64,000 nucleotides of DNA from an uncultured Clostridia bacterium (GTDB lineage Bacteria; Bacillota; Clostridia; TANB77; CAG-508). Location of the stretch: NCBI GenBank assembly GCA_934182465.1, contig CAKPRG010000002.1, positions 191,730-255,729 on the forward strand, in the 5' to 3' direction. Made by a program: the position numbers and the translations under genes. Numbering within the stretch: position 1 is the stretch's first letter; the number at the start of each line of letters is the position of its first letter. Shown here in pieces: positions 42,450 through 51,885 of the stretch. Below the pieces are notes generated by a model. The model saw only the letters and a program-made list of their open reading frames with translations, was not told the origin of the DNA and did not search any database.

Positions 42450-43688
42450 ATGGAAAAAAGAGTTGTAATAACAGGAATTGGAGCAATTACTCCAATAGGA
42501 AAAAATGTAGAAGAAATGTGGCAAGGAATAAAAAATAAAGAATGTGGAATCGACAAAATTTCTTTATTTGATGCTACAGGATATAAAACAAGTCTTGATG
42601 CTGAAGTTAAGGAATATGATGCATCAAAATACTTTGATGTAAAACAAGCACGAAGATTAGATAGATCTTCACAATTTGCAATTATTGCTGCAAAGGAAGC
42701 TTTTGAAGATAGCAAAATATCAAGTGAAAATACAGATTTAGAAAGAGTAGGAATTTTTGTAAGTTCTGGTATTGGTGGTTTAAAAACAATTCAAGAACAA
42801 AGTGAAACAAATTGTTTAAAAAGTCATACTAGAGTATCTCCAATGTTTATCCCAATGTCAATTGCAAATATGCCAGCTGGAAATATTTCAATAGAATTAG
42901 GATTAAAGGGTGAATCAATTTCTATAGTAACAGCATGTGCTTCTTCAACACATGCAATAGGAGAAGCTTATAGAACAATAAAACATGGATATGAAGATTG
43001 TATTTTAGCTGGTGGAACTGAAGCTTCAATATGTGAAATAGGTATTGCAGGATTTGAAAATATGAAAGCTCTTTCTAATAGTGAAGACAAAAATAGAGCA
43101 AGTATTCCATTTGATAAAGAAAGAAACGGATTTGTAATGGGAGAAGGAGCAGGAGTATTAGTATTAGAAGAATTAGAACATGCTAAAAAAAGAAATGCAA
43201 AAATTTATGCAGAAGTAATAGGTTATGGAGCAAGTTCAGATGCATTTCATATAACATCACCTTGTCCAGATGGAGATGGTGGAGCAAGAGCAATGGAAAG
43301 AGCAATAAAAGATGCAAAAATAACACCAGAAGAAATTGATTATATAAATGCTCATGGTACATCAACACATTTAAATGATTTAACAGAAACAATGGCTATA
43401 AAAAGAGCATTAGGAGAATCTAGCAAAAATGTTGCAGTAAGTTCAACAAAAGGAAATATAGGACATTTGTTAGGTGCAGCAGGAGCAGTAGAAGCTATAG
43501 TATGTGTAGAATCAATAAAAAATTCTATAATACCACCAACAATTAATTATAAAGAAAAAGATGAAGAATGTGATTTAGATATAGTTCCAAATGAATTAAG
43601 AAATCAAAATGTAGATGTTGTAATGTCAAATTCTTTAGGATTTGGTGGCCATAATGCAAGTATTATATTAAAAAAATATAAAGACTAA
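42450..43688 (+). CDS. fabF: 3-oxoacyl-ACP synthase II
   Basis: About 412 residues; I prefer ATG 42450 (MEKRVVITGIGAITPIG) over ATG 42441, since the RBS AAAAGGAA would be too close to the latter. The active-site Cys is in TACASSTHAIG, with the two His in NAHGTSTHLND and KGNIGHLLGAAG. GFGGHNASI closes the protein. Condenses malonyl-ACP with the growing acyl-ACP. The only ketosynthase in the cluster. Confidence 0.96.
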   Translation: MEKRVVITGIGAITPIGKNVEEMWQGIKNKECGIDKISLFDATGYKTSLDAEVKEYDASKYFDVKQARRLDRSSQFAIIAAKEAFEDSKISSENTDLERVGIFVSSGIGGLKTIQEQSETNCLKSHTRVSPMFIPMSIANMPAGNISIELGLKGESISIVTACASSTHAIGEAYRTIKHGYEDCILAGGTEASICEIGIAGFENMKALSNSEDKNRASIPFDKERNGFVMGEGAGVLVLEELEHAKKRNAKIYAEVIGYGASSDAFHITSPCPDGDGGARAMERAIKDAKITPEEIDYINAHGTSTHLNDLTETMAIKRALGESSKNVAVSSTKGNIGHLLGAAGAVEAIVCVESIKNSIIPPTINYKEKDEECDLDIVPNELRNQNVDVVMSNSLGFGGHNASIILKKYKD

Positions 43689-43755
43689 TTTAATAATTAT
43701 TATAATTTATATATGATATATGTTTTAAAATTAAAATATAAGAAAGGAAAATAAA

Positions 43756-44229
43756 ATGGAATATGAAAAAATAAAGCAACTAATGGAAGATATGGGAAAT
43801 TCAAAATTAACATCAATTAATATAGACTTTCCAGATGGTACAAAAATTAGTATGCAAAAAGAAAAGATTGTAGAAAAAGAAATCCAAATCGAAAAAGTTT
43901 ACGAAAGTAAAATTTCACAAGATACTAATCCAGATAATGAATCAAAAATAATAACAAATGAAAAAGAAACTATAAATAAAGAAGAGGAAGATTGCAATAT
44001 AGTAAAATCACCTATGGTAGGAACCTTTTATTTAAAACCAGCTCCAAACGCAGAACAATATGTTGAAGTTGGAAAAAATGTAAAAAAAGGTGATACACTT
44101 TGTATAGTTGAAGCAATGAAACTTATGAATGAAATAGAATCAGAATATAGTGGAACAATTAAGGAAATTTTAGTAAAAGATGGTTCACCAGTAGAATATG
44201 GAACACCTTTATTTAAAATTAGTAAATAG
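43756..44229 (+). CDS. accB: Biotin carboxyl carrier protein of acetyl-CoA carboxylase
   Basis: 157 residues. A variable, charged linker (about 25-80) precedes the biotinyl domain, with VEAMKLMNEI around the biotinylated Lys; SPMVGTFYLKPAP opens the domain. Substrate of BirA (encoded upstream) and partner of AccC, AccD and AccA downstream. Confidence 0.95.
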   Translation: MEYEKIKQLMEDMGNSKLTSINIDFPDGTKISMQKEKIVEKEIQIEKVYESKISQDTNPDNESKIITNEKETINKEEEDCNIVKSPMVGTFYLKPAPNAEQYVEVGKNVKKGDTLCIVEAMKLMNEIESEYSGTIKEILVKDGSPVEYGTPLFKISK

Positions 44230-44239
44230 GAGAGATAAA

Positions 44240-44662
44240 ATGCTAAATAAAGAAGAAATAGAAAAAATAATACCACAAAGAGATCCTTTCTTAATGATAG
44301 ATGAAGTAGAAGAATATGTACCAGGAGAAAGTGCAATTGCTTATAAATATGTAAATGAAAAAGAATGGTATTTTAAAGGACATTTTCCAGGAAATCCTAT
44401 TATGCCAGGAGTTTTGATTACAGAAGCATTAGCGCAAACTGGTGCAGTAGCAATATTATCAATGGAAGAAAACAAAGGAAAAAATGCTTTGTTTGGTGGA
44501 ATTGATAAATTAAAATTTAAAAAAATGGTTGTGCCAGGAGATACTTTAAAACTAGAAGTAAAAATAATAAAAAGAAAAGGACCAATAGGAGTAGGAGAGG
44601 CAATAGCAACAGTAGATGGTAAAATTGCTGCTAAAGGAGAACTTACTTTTGCTTTGGTATAA
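44240..44662 (+). CDS. fabZ: 3-hydroxyacyl-ACP dehydratase
   Basis: 140 residues from ATG 44240, seven bases after AGGAGA. IPQRDPFLMIDEV, then KGHFPGNPIMPGVL with the catalytic His, and ITEALAQ with the catalytic Glu. Removes water from 3-hydroxyacyl-ACP. The in-frame GTG... extension upstream lies within accB and is not needed. Confidence 0.96.
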   Translation: MLNKEEIEKIIPQRDPFLMIDEVEEYVPGESAIAYKYVNEKEWYFKGHFPGNPIMPGVLITEALAQTGAVAILSMEENKGKNALFGGIDKLKFKKMVVPGDTLKLEVKIIKRKGPIGVGEAIATVDGKIAAKGELTFALV

Positions 44663-44726
44663 AATTAGTTTATATAAAAAGTTATAGGTAAACTTTAAAC
44701 CTAAATAATATTATAAGGAATAAAAA

Positions 44727-46070
44727 ATGAATAAAATATTAATTGCTAACAGAGGAGAAATTGCAGTAAGAATAATAAGAGCTTGTAGAGAAATGAATAT
44801 AAAAACAGTTGCAATTTATTCTGAAATAGATAAAGATGCTTTACATACAAGATTAGCAGATGAAGCAATTTGCATTGGACCTGCACCATCTAATAAAAGT
44901 TATTTAAATATAAAAAATATCATAGAAGCGGCTAATATTACAGGAGCAGACAGTATACATCCAGGATTTGGATTTTTATCTGAAAATGCTGAATTTGCTA
45001 AAATATGTGAAGAATCTAATATTAAATTTATAGGTCCAAATTCAAAAGTAATAGATTTACTTGGAAATAAATCAAATGCAAAAGAAATGATGAAAAAAGA
45101 AGGTGTTCCTGTTATACCAGGTTCAGATGGAAGTATTACAGGATTAAAAGAAGCAATTAGTATAAGTGACAAAATAGGATATCCTATAATTTTAAAAGCT
45201 GCAGCTGGTGGCGGAGGAAAAGGAATTAGAATAGTAAATTGCAAAGAGGATTTAGAAGATGCCTACAATATAGTAAAGCAAGAAGCAAAAATATCTTTTA
45301 ATGATGATGAAATTTATATAGAAAAATTCGTACAAAATCCTAGACATGTTGAAATTCAAATATTAGCAGATGAATTTGGAAATATAGTTCATTTAGGAGA
45401 AAGAGATTGCTCAATTCAAAGAAGACATCAAAAAGTTTTAGAAGAAACACCATCTACAGCAGTTGATGAAAAATTAAGAAATAAAATGGGAGAAGCTGCA
45501 ATAAAAGCCGCTAAAGTAGCAGGATATTCTAGTTGTGGTACAGTAGAATTCTTAGTAGATAAAGATAAAAACTTTTATTTTATGGAAATGAATACAAGAA
45601 TACAAGTAGAACATCCAATTACAGAAATGAGAACAAATATAGATATTGTAAAAGAACAAATAAAAATCGCAGGTGGAGAAAAACTTAAATTTAAACAAAA
45701 AGATATTGAATTTAGAGGCCATTCAATAGAATGTAGAATAAATGCAGAAAATCCTAGTAAAAACTTTATGCCATGTCCAGGAAAAATTATTGGAATTAAT
45801 TTACCAGGGGGAAATGGAATTAGAATAGATACAGCTATATATGAAGGATATACTATTCCACCAAATTATGATTCTATGATAGCAAAAATAATTGCTTATG
45901 GATCTAATAGAAATGAAGCAATAAGTAAAATGAAAAGAGCATTAGAAGAATTGGTAATAGATGGAATAGATACAAATAGAGATTTCTTGTTTGAAATTAT
46001 AAAAAATCCTAATTTTATTAGAGGAAATTTTGATACATCTTTTATAGAAAAAGAAATTTTTAAAAAATAA
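44727..46070 (+). CDS. accC: Biotin carboxylase
   Basis: 447 residues. KILIANRGEIAVRIIRA opens the protein, KAAAGGGGKGIRI is the ATP-grasp glycine loop, and RIQVEHPITEM carries catalytic residues. The C-terminal domain is present. Carboxylates the biotin of AccB with bicarbonate and ATP. Confidence 0.97.
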   Translation: MNKILIANRGEIAVRIIRACREMNIKTVAIYSEIDKDALHTRLADEAICIGPAPSNKSYLNIKNIIEAANITGADSIHPGFGFLSENAEFAKICEESNIKFIGPNSKVIDLLGNKSNAKEMMKKEGVPVIPGSDGSITGLKEAISISDKIGYPIILKAAAGGGGKGIRIVNCKEDLEDAYNIVKQEAKISFNDDEIYIEKFVQNPRHVEIQILADEFGNIVHLGERDCSIQRRHQKVLEETPSTAVDEKLRNKMGEAAIKAAKVAGYSSCGTVEFLVDKDKNFYFMEMNTRIQVEHPITEMRTNIDIVKEQIKIAGGEKLKFKQKDIEFRGHSIECRINAENPSKNFMPCPGKIIGINLPGGNGIRIDTAIYEGYTIPPNYDSMIAKIIAYGSNRNEAISKMKRALEELVIDGIDTNRDFLFEIIKNPNFIRGNFDTSFIEKEIFKK

Positions 46071-46103
46071 TATTTAATAATATTTTAAGAAGAGGAATTT
46101 AAA

Positions 46104-46952
46104 ATGATTGTTGATAAAATAAAAAAGAGAGGAACTTCAGCTAAAAATAAAAAATCAAATATTGATATACCAGTTGGAAAATGGGTAAAATGTGATGAAT
46201 GTAAAGAAATTATATATAAGGAAACATTAAAAGAAAATTTAAGTATTTGTCCAAACTGTGGTCATTATTTTAGAATGCATATAAATAAAAGATTGGAACT
46301 TGTTACAGATAAAGATTCATATAAAAAATTTGATTTAAATATAGAAACAACTAATCCATTACAATTAGAGGATTATCCTAAAAAATTAAAAGTTTTAAGA
46401 GAAAAAACAGGGATAAATGAAGCAGTTGCTTGTGGTACAGCTAAAATTAATAACGAAGATGTTGTAATATGTGTAATGGACAGTGGATTTTTAATGGGAA
46501 GTATGGGGGTAGTAGTTGGCGAAAAAATTACTTATGCAATAGAACAAGCAATAGAAAAAAAATTACCACTTATTATTTTTACTACATCAGGTGGTGCTAG
46601 AATGCAAGAAGGAATTATCTCACTAATGCAAATGGCAAAAGTATCTTCTGCTTTAACAAAATTAGATGAAGCTGGTCTTTTATATATAACTGTACTTACA
46701 GATCCAACTTATGGTGGAGTTACTGCATCATTTGCAAGTTTAGGAGATATTATATTAGCAGAACCTAAAGCAATGATTGGATTTGCTGGTCAACGTGTAA
46801 TTAAGCAAACAATAGGTCAAGATTTACCAGAAGGATTTCAAACTGCTGAATTCTTATTAGAACATGGTTTTATAGATAAAATAGTAGAAAGAAAAGATTT
46901 AAAAAATACAATACATAAATTAATTACCTTAAATAAAGGAGGTATAATTTAA
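46104..46952 (+). CDS. accD: Carboxyltransferase subunit beta of acetyl-CoA carboxylase
   Basis: 282 residues. An N-terminal zinc ribbon (CDEC ... CPNC, residues 29-51) precedes the crotonase-fold domain (TTSGGARMQEG, LTDPTYGGVTASFA, EPKAMIGFAGQRVI). Forms a heterotetramer with AccA. Its stop overlaps the accA start by one base (TAATG). Confidence 0.96.
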   Translation: MIVDKIKKRGTSAKNKKSNIDIPVGKWVKCDECKEIIYKETLKENLSICPNCGHYFRMHINKRLELVTDKDSYKKFDLNIETTNPLQLEDYPKKLKVLREKTGINEAVACGTAKINNEDVVICVMDSGFLMGSMGVVVGEKITYAIEQAIEKKLPLIIFTTSGGARMQEGIISLMQMAKVSSALTKLDEAGLLYITVLTDPTYGGVTASFASLGDIILAEPKAMIGFAGQRVIKQTIGQDLPEGFQTAEFLLEHGFIDKIVERKDLKNTIHKLITLNKGGII

Positions 46953-47764
46953 TGAATAATAAAAAAATATCTGCTTGGGAAAAAGTTGAAATTGCTAGAG
47001 ATTCAAAAAGAAAAACAGCTTTAGATTATATAGAAAAAATATTTGATGATTTTGTAGAATTACATGGTGATAGAAACTTTAAAGATGACAAAGCAATTGT
47101 ATGTGGACTTGGAAGTATGGGCAAACAAAATTTTACAATCATAGCAGAACAAAAAGGAAGAAATACAAAAGAAAACATTGAAAGAAATTTTGGTATGCCA
47201 AATCCAGAAAGCTATCGTAAAGGCATTAGGTTTATGAAACAGGCAGAAAAATTTGGTAGACCTATAATTACCTTTATAGACACAAAAGGAGCTTATCCTG
47301 GAATTGGAGCAGAAGAAAGAGGTCAAGGAGAAGCTATTGCAAAATCTATGTTTGAAATGGCAAAATTAAAAGTACCAGTAATTTCCGTAATTGTCGGAGA
47401 AGGCTCTAGTGGTGGGGCTTTAGCATTAGGAGTAGGAAATAAAGTCTTTATGTTAGAAAATGCAATATATTCAATACTATCCCCTGAAGGATATAGTAGT
47501 ATATTGTGGAAAGATTCATCTAGATACAAAGAAGCAGCTGAAAAAATGAAACTAACAGCAGAAGATTTATTAGAATTAAATGTAATAGATAAAATAATAC
47601 CAGAAAAAGTTGGAAATATAGAAGAGGCTTTTATACAAACATCAGATTATTTAAAAAAAGAAATTTTAAATACATTAAAAGAATTCAAAAAAATGAATAC
47701 TGATGAAATAGTTGAGCAGAGATATGATAAATTTAGAAATATGGGAGAAGTAATTTATTTATAA
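46952..47764 (+). CDS. accA: Carboxyltransferase subunit alpha of acetyl-CoA carboxylase
   Basis: 270 residues. FVELHGDR, FGMPNPESYRKG, FIDTKGAYPGIGAEERGQG and IGEGGSGGALA-like VGEGSSGGALALG are the AccA signatures. Lacks the N-terminal extension of longer homologues. Translationally coupled to accD; AAAGGAGG precedes its ATG. Confidence 0.96.
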   Translation: MNNKKISAWEKVEIARDSKRKTALDYIEKIFDDFVELHGDRNFKDDKAIVCGLGSMGKQNFTIIAEQKGRNTKENIERNFGMPNPESYRKGIRFMKQAEKFGRPIITFIDTKGAYPGIGAEERGQGEAIAKSMFEMAKLKVPVISVIVGEGSSGGALALGVGNKVFMLENAIYSILSPEGYSSILWKDSSRYKEAAEKMKLTAEDLLELNVIDKIIPEKVGNIEEAFIQTSDYLKKEILNTLKEFKKMNTDEIVEQRYDKFRNMGEVIYL

Positions 47765-47778
47765 AAAGGAGAGAAAAA

Positions 47779-48552
47779 ATGTTATTAGAAAACAAAACTA
47801 TATTAATAATGGGTGTTAGAAACAAATGGAGCATTGCTTTTGGAATAGCTAAATCAGCTTATGAAAATGGTGCAAAATTAATTTTTACATATAGAGAAGA
47901 GGCAGATAAAGAAAAATTAGAAGCTTTAACAAGTGAATTTGAAAATAGCAAATATTATGTATTAAATGATGCAGCAGATGACTATGATGTAAGAATAACT
48001 TTTGAAAAAATAAAAAAAGAAAATGGAAAATTAGATGGAATAGTGCATGCTATAGCTCATGCTAATACAGAAGACTTAAGAAATGATTTTATATATACAA
48101 GCAGAGAAGGATTCAGCCATGCAAATGATACAAGTGCATATTCATTTGTTTTGATTGCTAGAACGGCAAAAGAATTTGAAATGTTAAATGAAAATGCAAG
48201 TTTAGTTACTTTGACTTATTATGGATCAGAAAAAGTAATTGAAGGATACAATATAATGGGTGTAGCAAAAGCTGCATTAGAATCTAGTGTTAGATATTTA
48301 GCATCAAATCTTGGAAAAGATGGTATTCGTGTAAATGCAATTTCTGCAGGACCAATAAAAACTTTATCAGCTAAAGGGATTAAAGATTTTTCTTCAGTAC
48401 TAACAGTTGTAGAGGAAAAAGCACCATTACATAGAAATGTTACAATAGAACAAGTTGGAAATGTATCAACTTTTTTATTAAGTAATATGTCTGAGTCAAT
48501 AACAGGTCAAACTTTATATGCAGATAGTGGATATAATATAATGGGAATTTAA
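47779..48552 (+). CDS. fabI: Enoyl-ACP reductase, FabI type
   Basis: 257 residues of the SDR fold with the FabI-specific features: a long first loop (MGVRNKWSIAFGIAKS) instead of the TGxxxGIG of ordinary SDRs, YYGSEKVIEGYNIMGVAKAAL holding the Tyr-x6-Tyr-...-Lys catalytic set, and NAISAGPIKTLSAKGI. Completes each elongation cycle with NAD(P)H. Many clostridia use the flavoprotein FabK instead. Last gene of the operon. Confidence 0.93.
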   Translation: MLLENKTILIMGVRNKWSIAFGIAKSAYENGAKLIFTYREEADKEKLEALTSEFENSKYYVLNDAADDYDVRITFEKIKKENGKLDGIVHAIAHANTEDLRNDFIYTSREGFSHANDTSAYSFVLIARTAKEFEMLNENASLVTLTYYGSEKVIEGYNIMGVAKAALESSVRYLASNLGKDGIRVNAISAGPIKTLSAKGIKDFSSVLTVVEEKAPLHRNVTIEQVGNVSTFLLSNMSESITGQTLYADSGYNIMGI

Positions 48553-48589
48553 AAACTTGTGTGCTTAATAATAATTAAAACATGTGTTA

Positions 48590-48680
48590 TAAAAAAGAAA
48601 AGCCAGCAGTAAATTATGCCGAAGCACAAAATACTGTTGGTTTTCAGTTTTGGAGCAGAATAATCGCTCAGGCTTTTCTT
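48590..48680 (-). terminator. Branched terminator structure with a UUCG tetraloop
   Basis: On the minus strand, AAGAAAAGCC (48671-48680) pairs with GGCTTTTCTT (48595-48604) and is followed by TTTTT. Inside it are two hairpins: GAGC with GCTC, and a 17-position arm CCAACAGTA ... TGTGC closed by TTCG and matched by GCATA ... TACTGCTGG. It follows the minus-strand gene at 48720, and on the plus strand follows fabI. Confidence 0.7.
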
Positions 48681-48719
48681 AATAAAAAATTTTGTCATAT
48701 TTCATTGCTCGATTGAAAT

Positions 48720-49169
48720 TTACAAATTAGTTATAGTTGATAATACAATCATTACGATTGCAAAGATCAAAACCAATATGCCAAAAGGTGTACCTATAAT
48801 TGGCAAGTCTGACAATATGATTATAACAGACATTATTATTGCGGAAATACAGATTTTTTCAGTATTTTTAAATAAGAGAAAACAAGTGATTGCAGACCAT
48901 ATAAAAACGTTTATGAAGAAATTTTCACGTTCACTGATTAAACAGAAAATAGTTATACAGGAAATAGAAAATACTCCACAAGCAATAGCCGTAATTTTGT
49001 CTCTTTTAAATTCATTGATGGAGATATATCTTTTTGATTTTAAATCTCCTAACAGACTCCGCAAAAAGGATACACCAAGTAGCGTGAACTCAATTAGAGC
49101 TAGTTTTTCAAACAGGTACAAGAGCGTACTTGGATTGAAAAGCTTTAATAAAACATCAATTTCTTTCAT
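48720..49169 (-). CDS. Small four-helix membrane protein
   Basis: 149 residues from ATG 49169, six bases after GAGG. A cytoplasmic amphipathic start (MKEIDVLLKLFNPSTLLYLFEKLALIEF) is followed by four hydrophobic segments. No family recognised. Less AT-rich than its neighbours and ended by an unusual branched terminator, so it groups with the other single-gene islands of this window. Confidence 0.6.
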   Translation of the reverse strand: MKEIDVLLKLFNPSTLLYLFEKLALIEFTLLGVSFLRSLLGDLKSKRYISINEFKRDKITAIACGVFSISCITIFCLISERENFFINVFIWSAITCFLLFKNTEKICISAIIMSVIIILSDLPIIGTPFGILVLIFAIVMIVLSTITNL

Positions 49170-49313
49170 AATAAACCTCATTCCTTTAAAAAATTATTTT
49201 GTTGACGAGTTACATTTATGATAAACTAGCAAATGCTAGGAATTGCTAGACATAAAGGAATATAATTTAAAAAACTGCTGTAAAAATAATTATAAAATAT
49301 TATGTGAATAAAA

Positions 49314-49793
49314 TCAAGATTTATTACTCTTTTTGTTGGTTAATTTAAAAGTTTCTAGTAAACTACAATATTTATCAACCATGCAAAGCAAAAATGCTTC
49401 TCTACATTTTGGAATTTTTCTAAAAGTAAGAGGCCACATGTGACTAGAAATCATATTTTCTTCTATTAAATTAATATCATTAAAATATAACTTTGCATTT
49501 TTAAGTGCTACAATAGGATGAAAGAAACCATGAAGTCTATGTGTCATTGATTTTTCATGCCAATCATACAAATAAAAATCGTGTAAAAAAGCACCACGAA
49601 TTAAAGAATCTATGTCAACTTTATAATTTTTTTCTTTAGCTAATTTATAACAAATATATGAAACATTATAACAATGTTCAAATGTAGTAGTAGTTCCATG
49701 TTGGATATATTTTTTCATATCAAAAACTTTATCAACTTTTTCTATTTCTTGAATTTTATTTAAAAAATATTTTCTATCTTCAATACTTAACAT
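49314..49793 (-). CDS. HD-domain phosphohydrolase
   Basis: 159 residues from ATG 49793 (CGGAGG nine bases upstream); the longer frame begins before the RBS. FEHCYNVSYICYKL supplies the first His, GAFLHDFYLYDW the HD pair, FFHPIVAL and SSHMWPL further His residues, and CMVDKYCSL the last Asp. This is a complete HD-type metal site. Proteins of this size act on nucleotides or phosphates; the substrate is unknown. Confidence 0.82.
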   Translation of the reverse strand: MLSIEDRKYFLNKIQEIEKVDKVFDMKKYIQHGTTTTFEHCYNVSYICYKLAKEKNYKVDIDSLIRGAFLHDFYLYDWHEKSMTHRLHGFFHPIVALKNAKLYFNDINLIEENMISSHMWPLTFRKIPKCREAFLLCMVDKYCSLLETFKLTNKKSNKS

Positions 49794-49914
49794 ATAAATA
49801 AAACCTCCGCTTAACAGTTTACCATTATATAAATGATTTTTCAAGGTAACAATATTGTAAATAGAAAAAAATGTGATATAATTCAAAGTATAAAATTTTG
49901 AAAGGGAATTACTG

Positions 49915-50955
49915 ATGAAAAAAAGAAAAAATATATGGGAAATAATAAAAATAGTATTAATTTTGTATTTACTAATACAAACATTTATAACTATTTTTCA
50001 GGAATTCGATATTAATGAGTTAAAAAATTTTGATATATCACAATTTCAAGGAATAAGTATAATTACTGTATTTGGAAATTGTATATTAATTTTTGTATTA
50101 GTATTGTTTTTTACTTTAATAAAAAATCTTTTAGTAACACTTGCTTTAATAGGAATTACAATAGGAAATCAAAAATATAAAAAACAAAAATTAGATAAAA
50201 ATGATTTAAAAAAATACAAAGGATATTACAGAGAAATATTAACAGAATATAACCCTTTAAATTTATCATTTGTAGATGATTTTAATGTAAATAATCCAGA
50301 AACAATCATAGCAGAATTACTTTATTTAGAAAAAAATGGATATATATCAAAAGATAATGATAAATTAATAGTAAATAAAAAAGATGAAAGTTTAAGTGAA
50401 GCTGAAAATTACATTTTAGACAACATAAAAGATGGAAAATTGCAAATAACAAGTACATTTAACTTAGAAACTAAAATTCAACAAGATAGTGCTAAACAAA
50501 AAATAGTAAAAACACAAGAAACTTCAAAAGCTGAATTGCAAAAAAATAATAGAACAGAAGCAATAATTTGTGTAGTAGCTTGGATTATAATGTTTATACT
50601 TTTTACTGTTACAGACGGAAAAACAATATCTATAAATAACGATATTTTAGCTTTAATACTATTTATAATATTAGGAATATATATGATTGGAACAGTTATG
50701 TTACCATTTATTATGTTAGCATCTAATATAGCATATTCAATAAAATTTTATATGAATCCATATATTAGAACTAAAAAAGGTAAAAAATTAAACATGTATA
50801 TGGAAGGGTTAAAAAATTATTTAAAAGATTATAGTATGTTAAATGAAAAAACAGAAGAAGATATAACTCTTTGGGATGAATATTTAATATACTCTGTATT
50901 GTTTGGTCAAAATAAAAAAATAATTGAAGAATATAAAAACATTGTTTTATTTTAA
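49915..50955 (+). CDS. Membrane protein resembling the C-terminal part of DUF2207 proteins
   Basis: 346 residues. Two hydrophobic segments near the start (about 12-28 and 48-80), a soluble region (95-215) and two further segments (220-240, 250-275). The end, MYMEGLKNYLKDYSMLNEKTEEDITLWDEYLIYSVLFG, matches the closing signature of DUF2207 proteins. The N-terminal extracytoplasmic DUF2207 domain is absent. Function unknown. ATG 49915 follows GAAAGGGA. Confidence 0.7.
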   Translation: MKKRKNIWEIIKIVLILYLLIQTFITIFQEFDINELKNFDISQFQGISIITVFGNCILIFVLVLFFTLIKNLLVTLALIGITIGNQKYKKQKLDKNDLKKYKGYYREILTEYNPLNLSFVDDFNVNNPETIIAELLYLEKNGYISKDNDKLIVNKKDESLSEAENYILDNIKDGKLQITSTFNLETKIQQDSAKQKIVKTQETSKAELQKNNRTEAIICVVAWIIMFILFTVTDGKTISINNDILALILFIILGIYMIGTVMLPFIMLASNIAYSIKFYMNPYIRTKKGKKLNMYMEGLKNYLKDYSMLNEKTEEDITLWDEYLIYSVLFGQNKKIIEEYKNIVLF

Positions 50956-51009
50956 GGTTTATAGATAAATCCAGAAAAATCTAAATAATATAAAAAAGGA
51001 CAAAAATAA

Positions 51010-51729
51010 ATGTATGTAGAACAAAAATTTTTTGTAGGATTACAAGATATAGATATTTCAAACAAAATAACAAATAAAGCAATTCTTAGCTTTTTAGAAG
51101 ATGCAGGAGGTATACATTCTAATATAGCAGGATACGGCTTAAAAAATATAAAAGAAACTAATTTAAGTTGGATTATATTAAATTGGAAATTAAAAGTATT
51201 TAAAAGAGCTAATTATGCAGATACAATAACAGTAAGAACTTGGTCTTCAAATACTGATAAATTATTTGCTTATCGTGATTTTGAAGTACTTGATGAAAAC
51301 GGAGAAGTTACAGCAATAGCAACTACGAAATGGCTTATAGTAGATATAAGAAATGGAAAAATAACAAAATTAACTGATGAAATAGTAGGACCATATGAAA
51401 CTGAAAATAGGCAAGTTTTTCCAGAATATCAATTTAAGAAATTAGAAGAACCAGAAAAAATTGATTCTTCTGTAAATTATACAATAAATAGACAAATGAT
51501 AGATATAAATAAACATGTACATAATATATGTTATTATGATTTAGCTGAAATAGCATTACCAGAAGAAATTGCTGATAAAACCTTTAATAATGTAGAAATA
51601 ATGTATAAAAAAGAAATAAAATTAGGTGAAACAGTAAAATGTGAATATACTAGTCAAAACAATGAAAATATTATTGCAATAAAAAGTGAAGACGATAAAA
51701 ATTTACATGCTATAATAAAGTTATATTAA
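51010..51729 (+). CDS. Acyl-ACP thioesterase (FatA/FatB type)
   Basis: 239 residues forming two hot-dog repeats. The first half has LEDAGGIHSNIAGYGL and WIILNWKLKVFKRANYADTITVRTWS; the second NRQMIDINKHVHNICYYDLA with the Asn-His of the catalytic site. Matches PF01643 in length and order. Releases free fatty acids from ACP, which would balance the fatty-acid-activating enzyme at the head of the fab operon 13 kb upstream. RBS AAAAAGGA. Confidence 0.9.
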   Translation: MYVEQKFFVGLQDIDISNKITNKAILSFLEDAGGIHSNIAGYGLKNIKETNLSWIILNWKLKVFKRANYADTITVRTWSSNTDKLFAYRDFEVLDENGEVTAIATTKWLIVDIRNGKITKLTDEIVGPYETENRQVFPEYQFKKLEEPEKIDSSVNYTINRQMIDINKHVHNICYYDLAEIALPEEIADKTFNNVEIMYKKEIKLGETVKCEYTSQNNENIIAIKSEDDKNLHAIIKLY

Positions 51730-51825
51730 ATACATTGAGCAATAAGCTATATCCATAAAAGCTTAAAATATTGAGTAACTATAATGAAATCTATATAAAG
51801 ATATAAAAGAAATCTATTTTCAACA

Positions 51826-51854
51826 TTGACAAACAAACATTCTTATTATAGAAT
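51826..51854 (+). promoter_or_regulatory. Sigma-A promoter of the Y-family polymerase gene
   Basis: TTGACA, 17 bases, TAGAAT; start point predicted near 51861, within a LexA-like palindrome. Confidence 0.75.
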
Positions 51855-51872
51855 AATACAAACAAAAGTTTG
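51831..51872 (+). promoter_or_regulatory. Two LexA-like boxes in the polymerase promoter
   Basis: AAACAAACATTC (51831-51842) lies in the promoter spacer and CAAACAAAAGTTTG (51859-51872, a 5-4-5 palindrome) at the predicted start point. Both fit the Firmicutes SOS pattern GAACnnnnGTTC with one or two changes each. Confidence 0.65.
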
Positions 51873-51885
51873 AAAGGGTAATATA

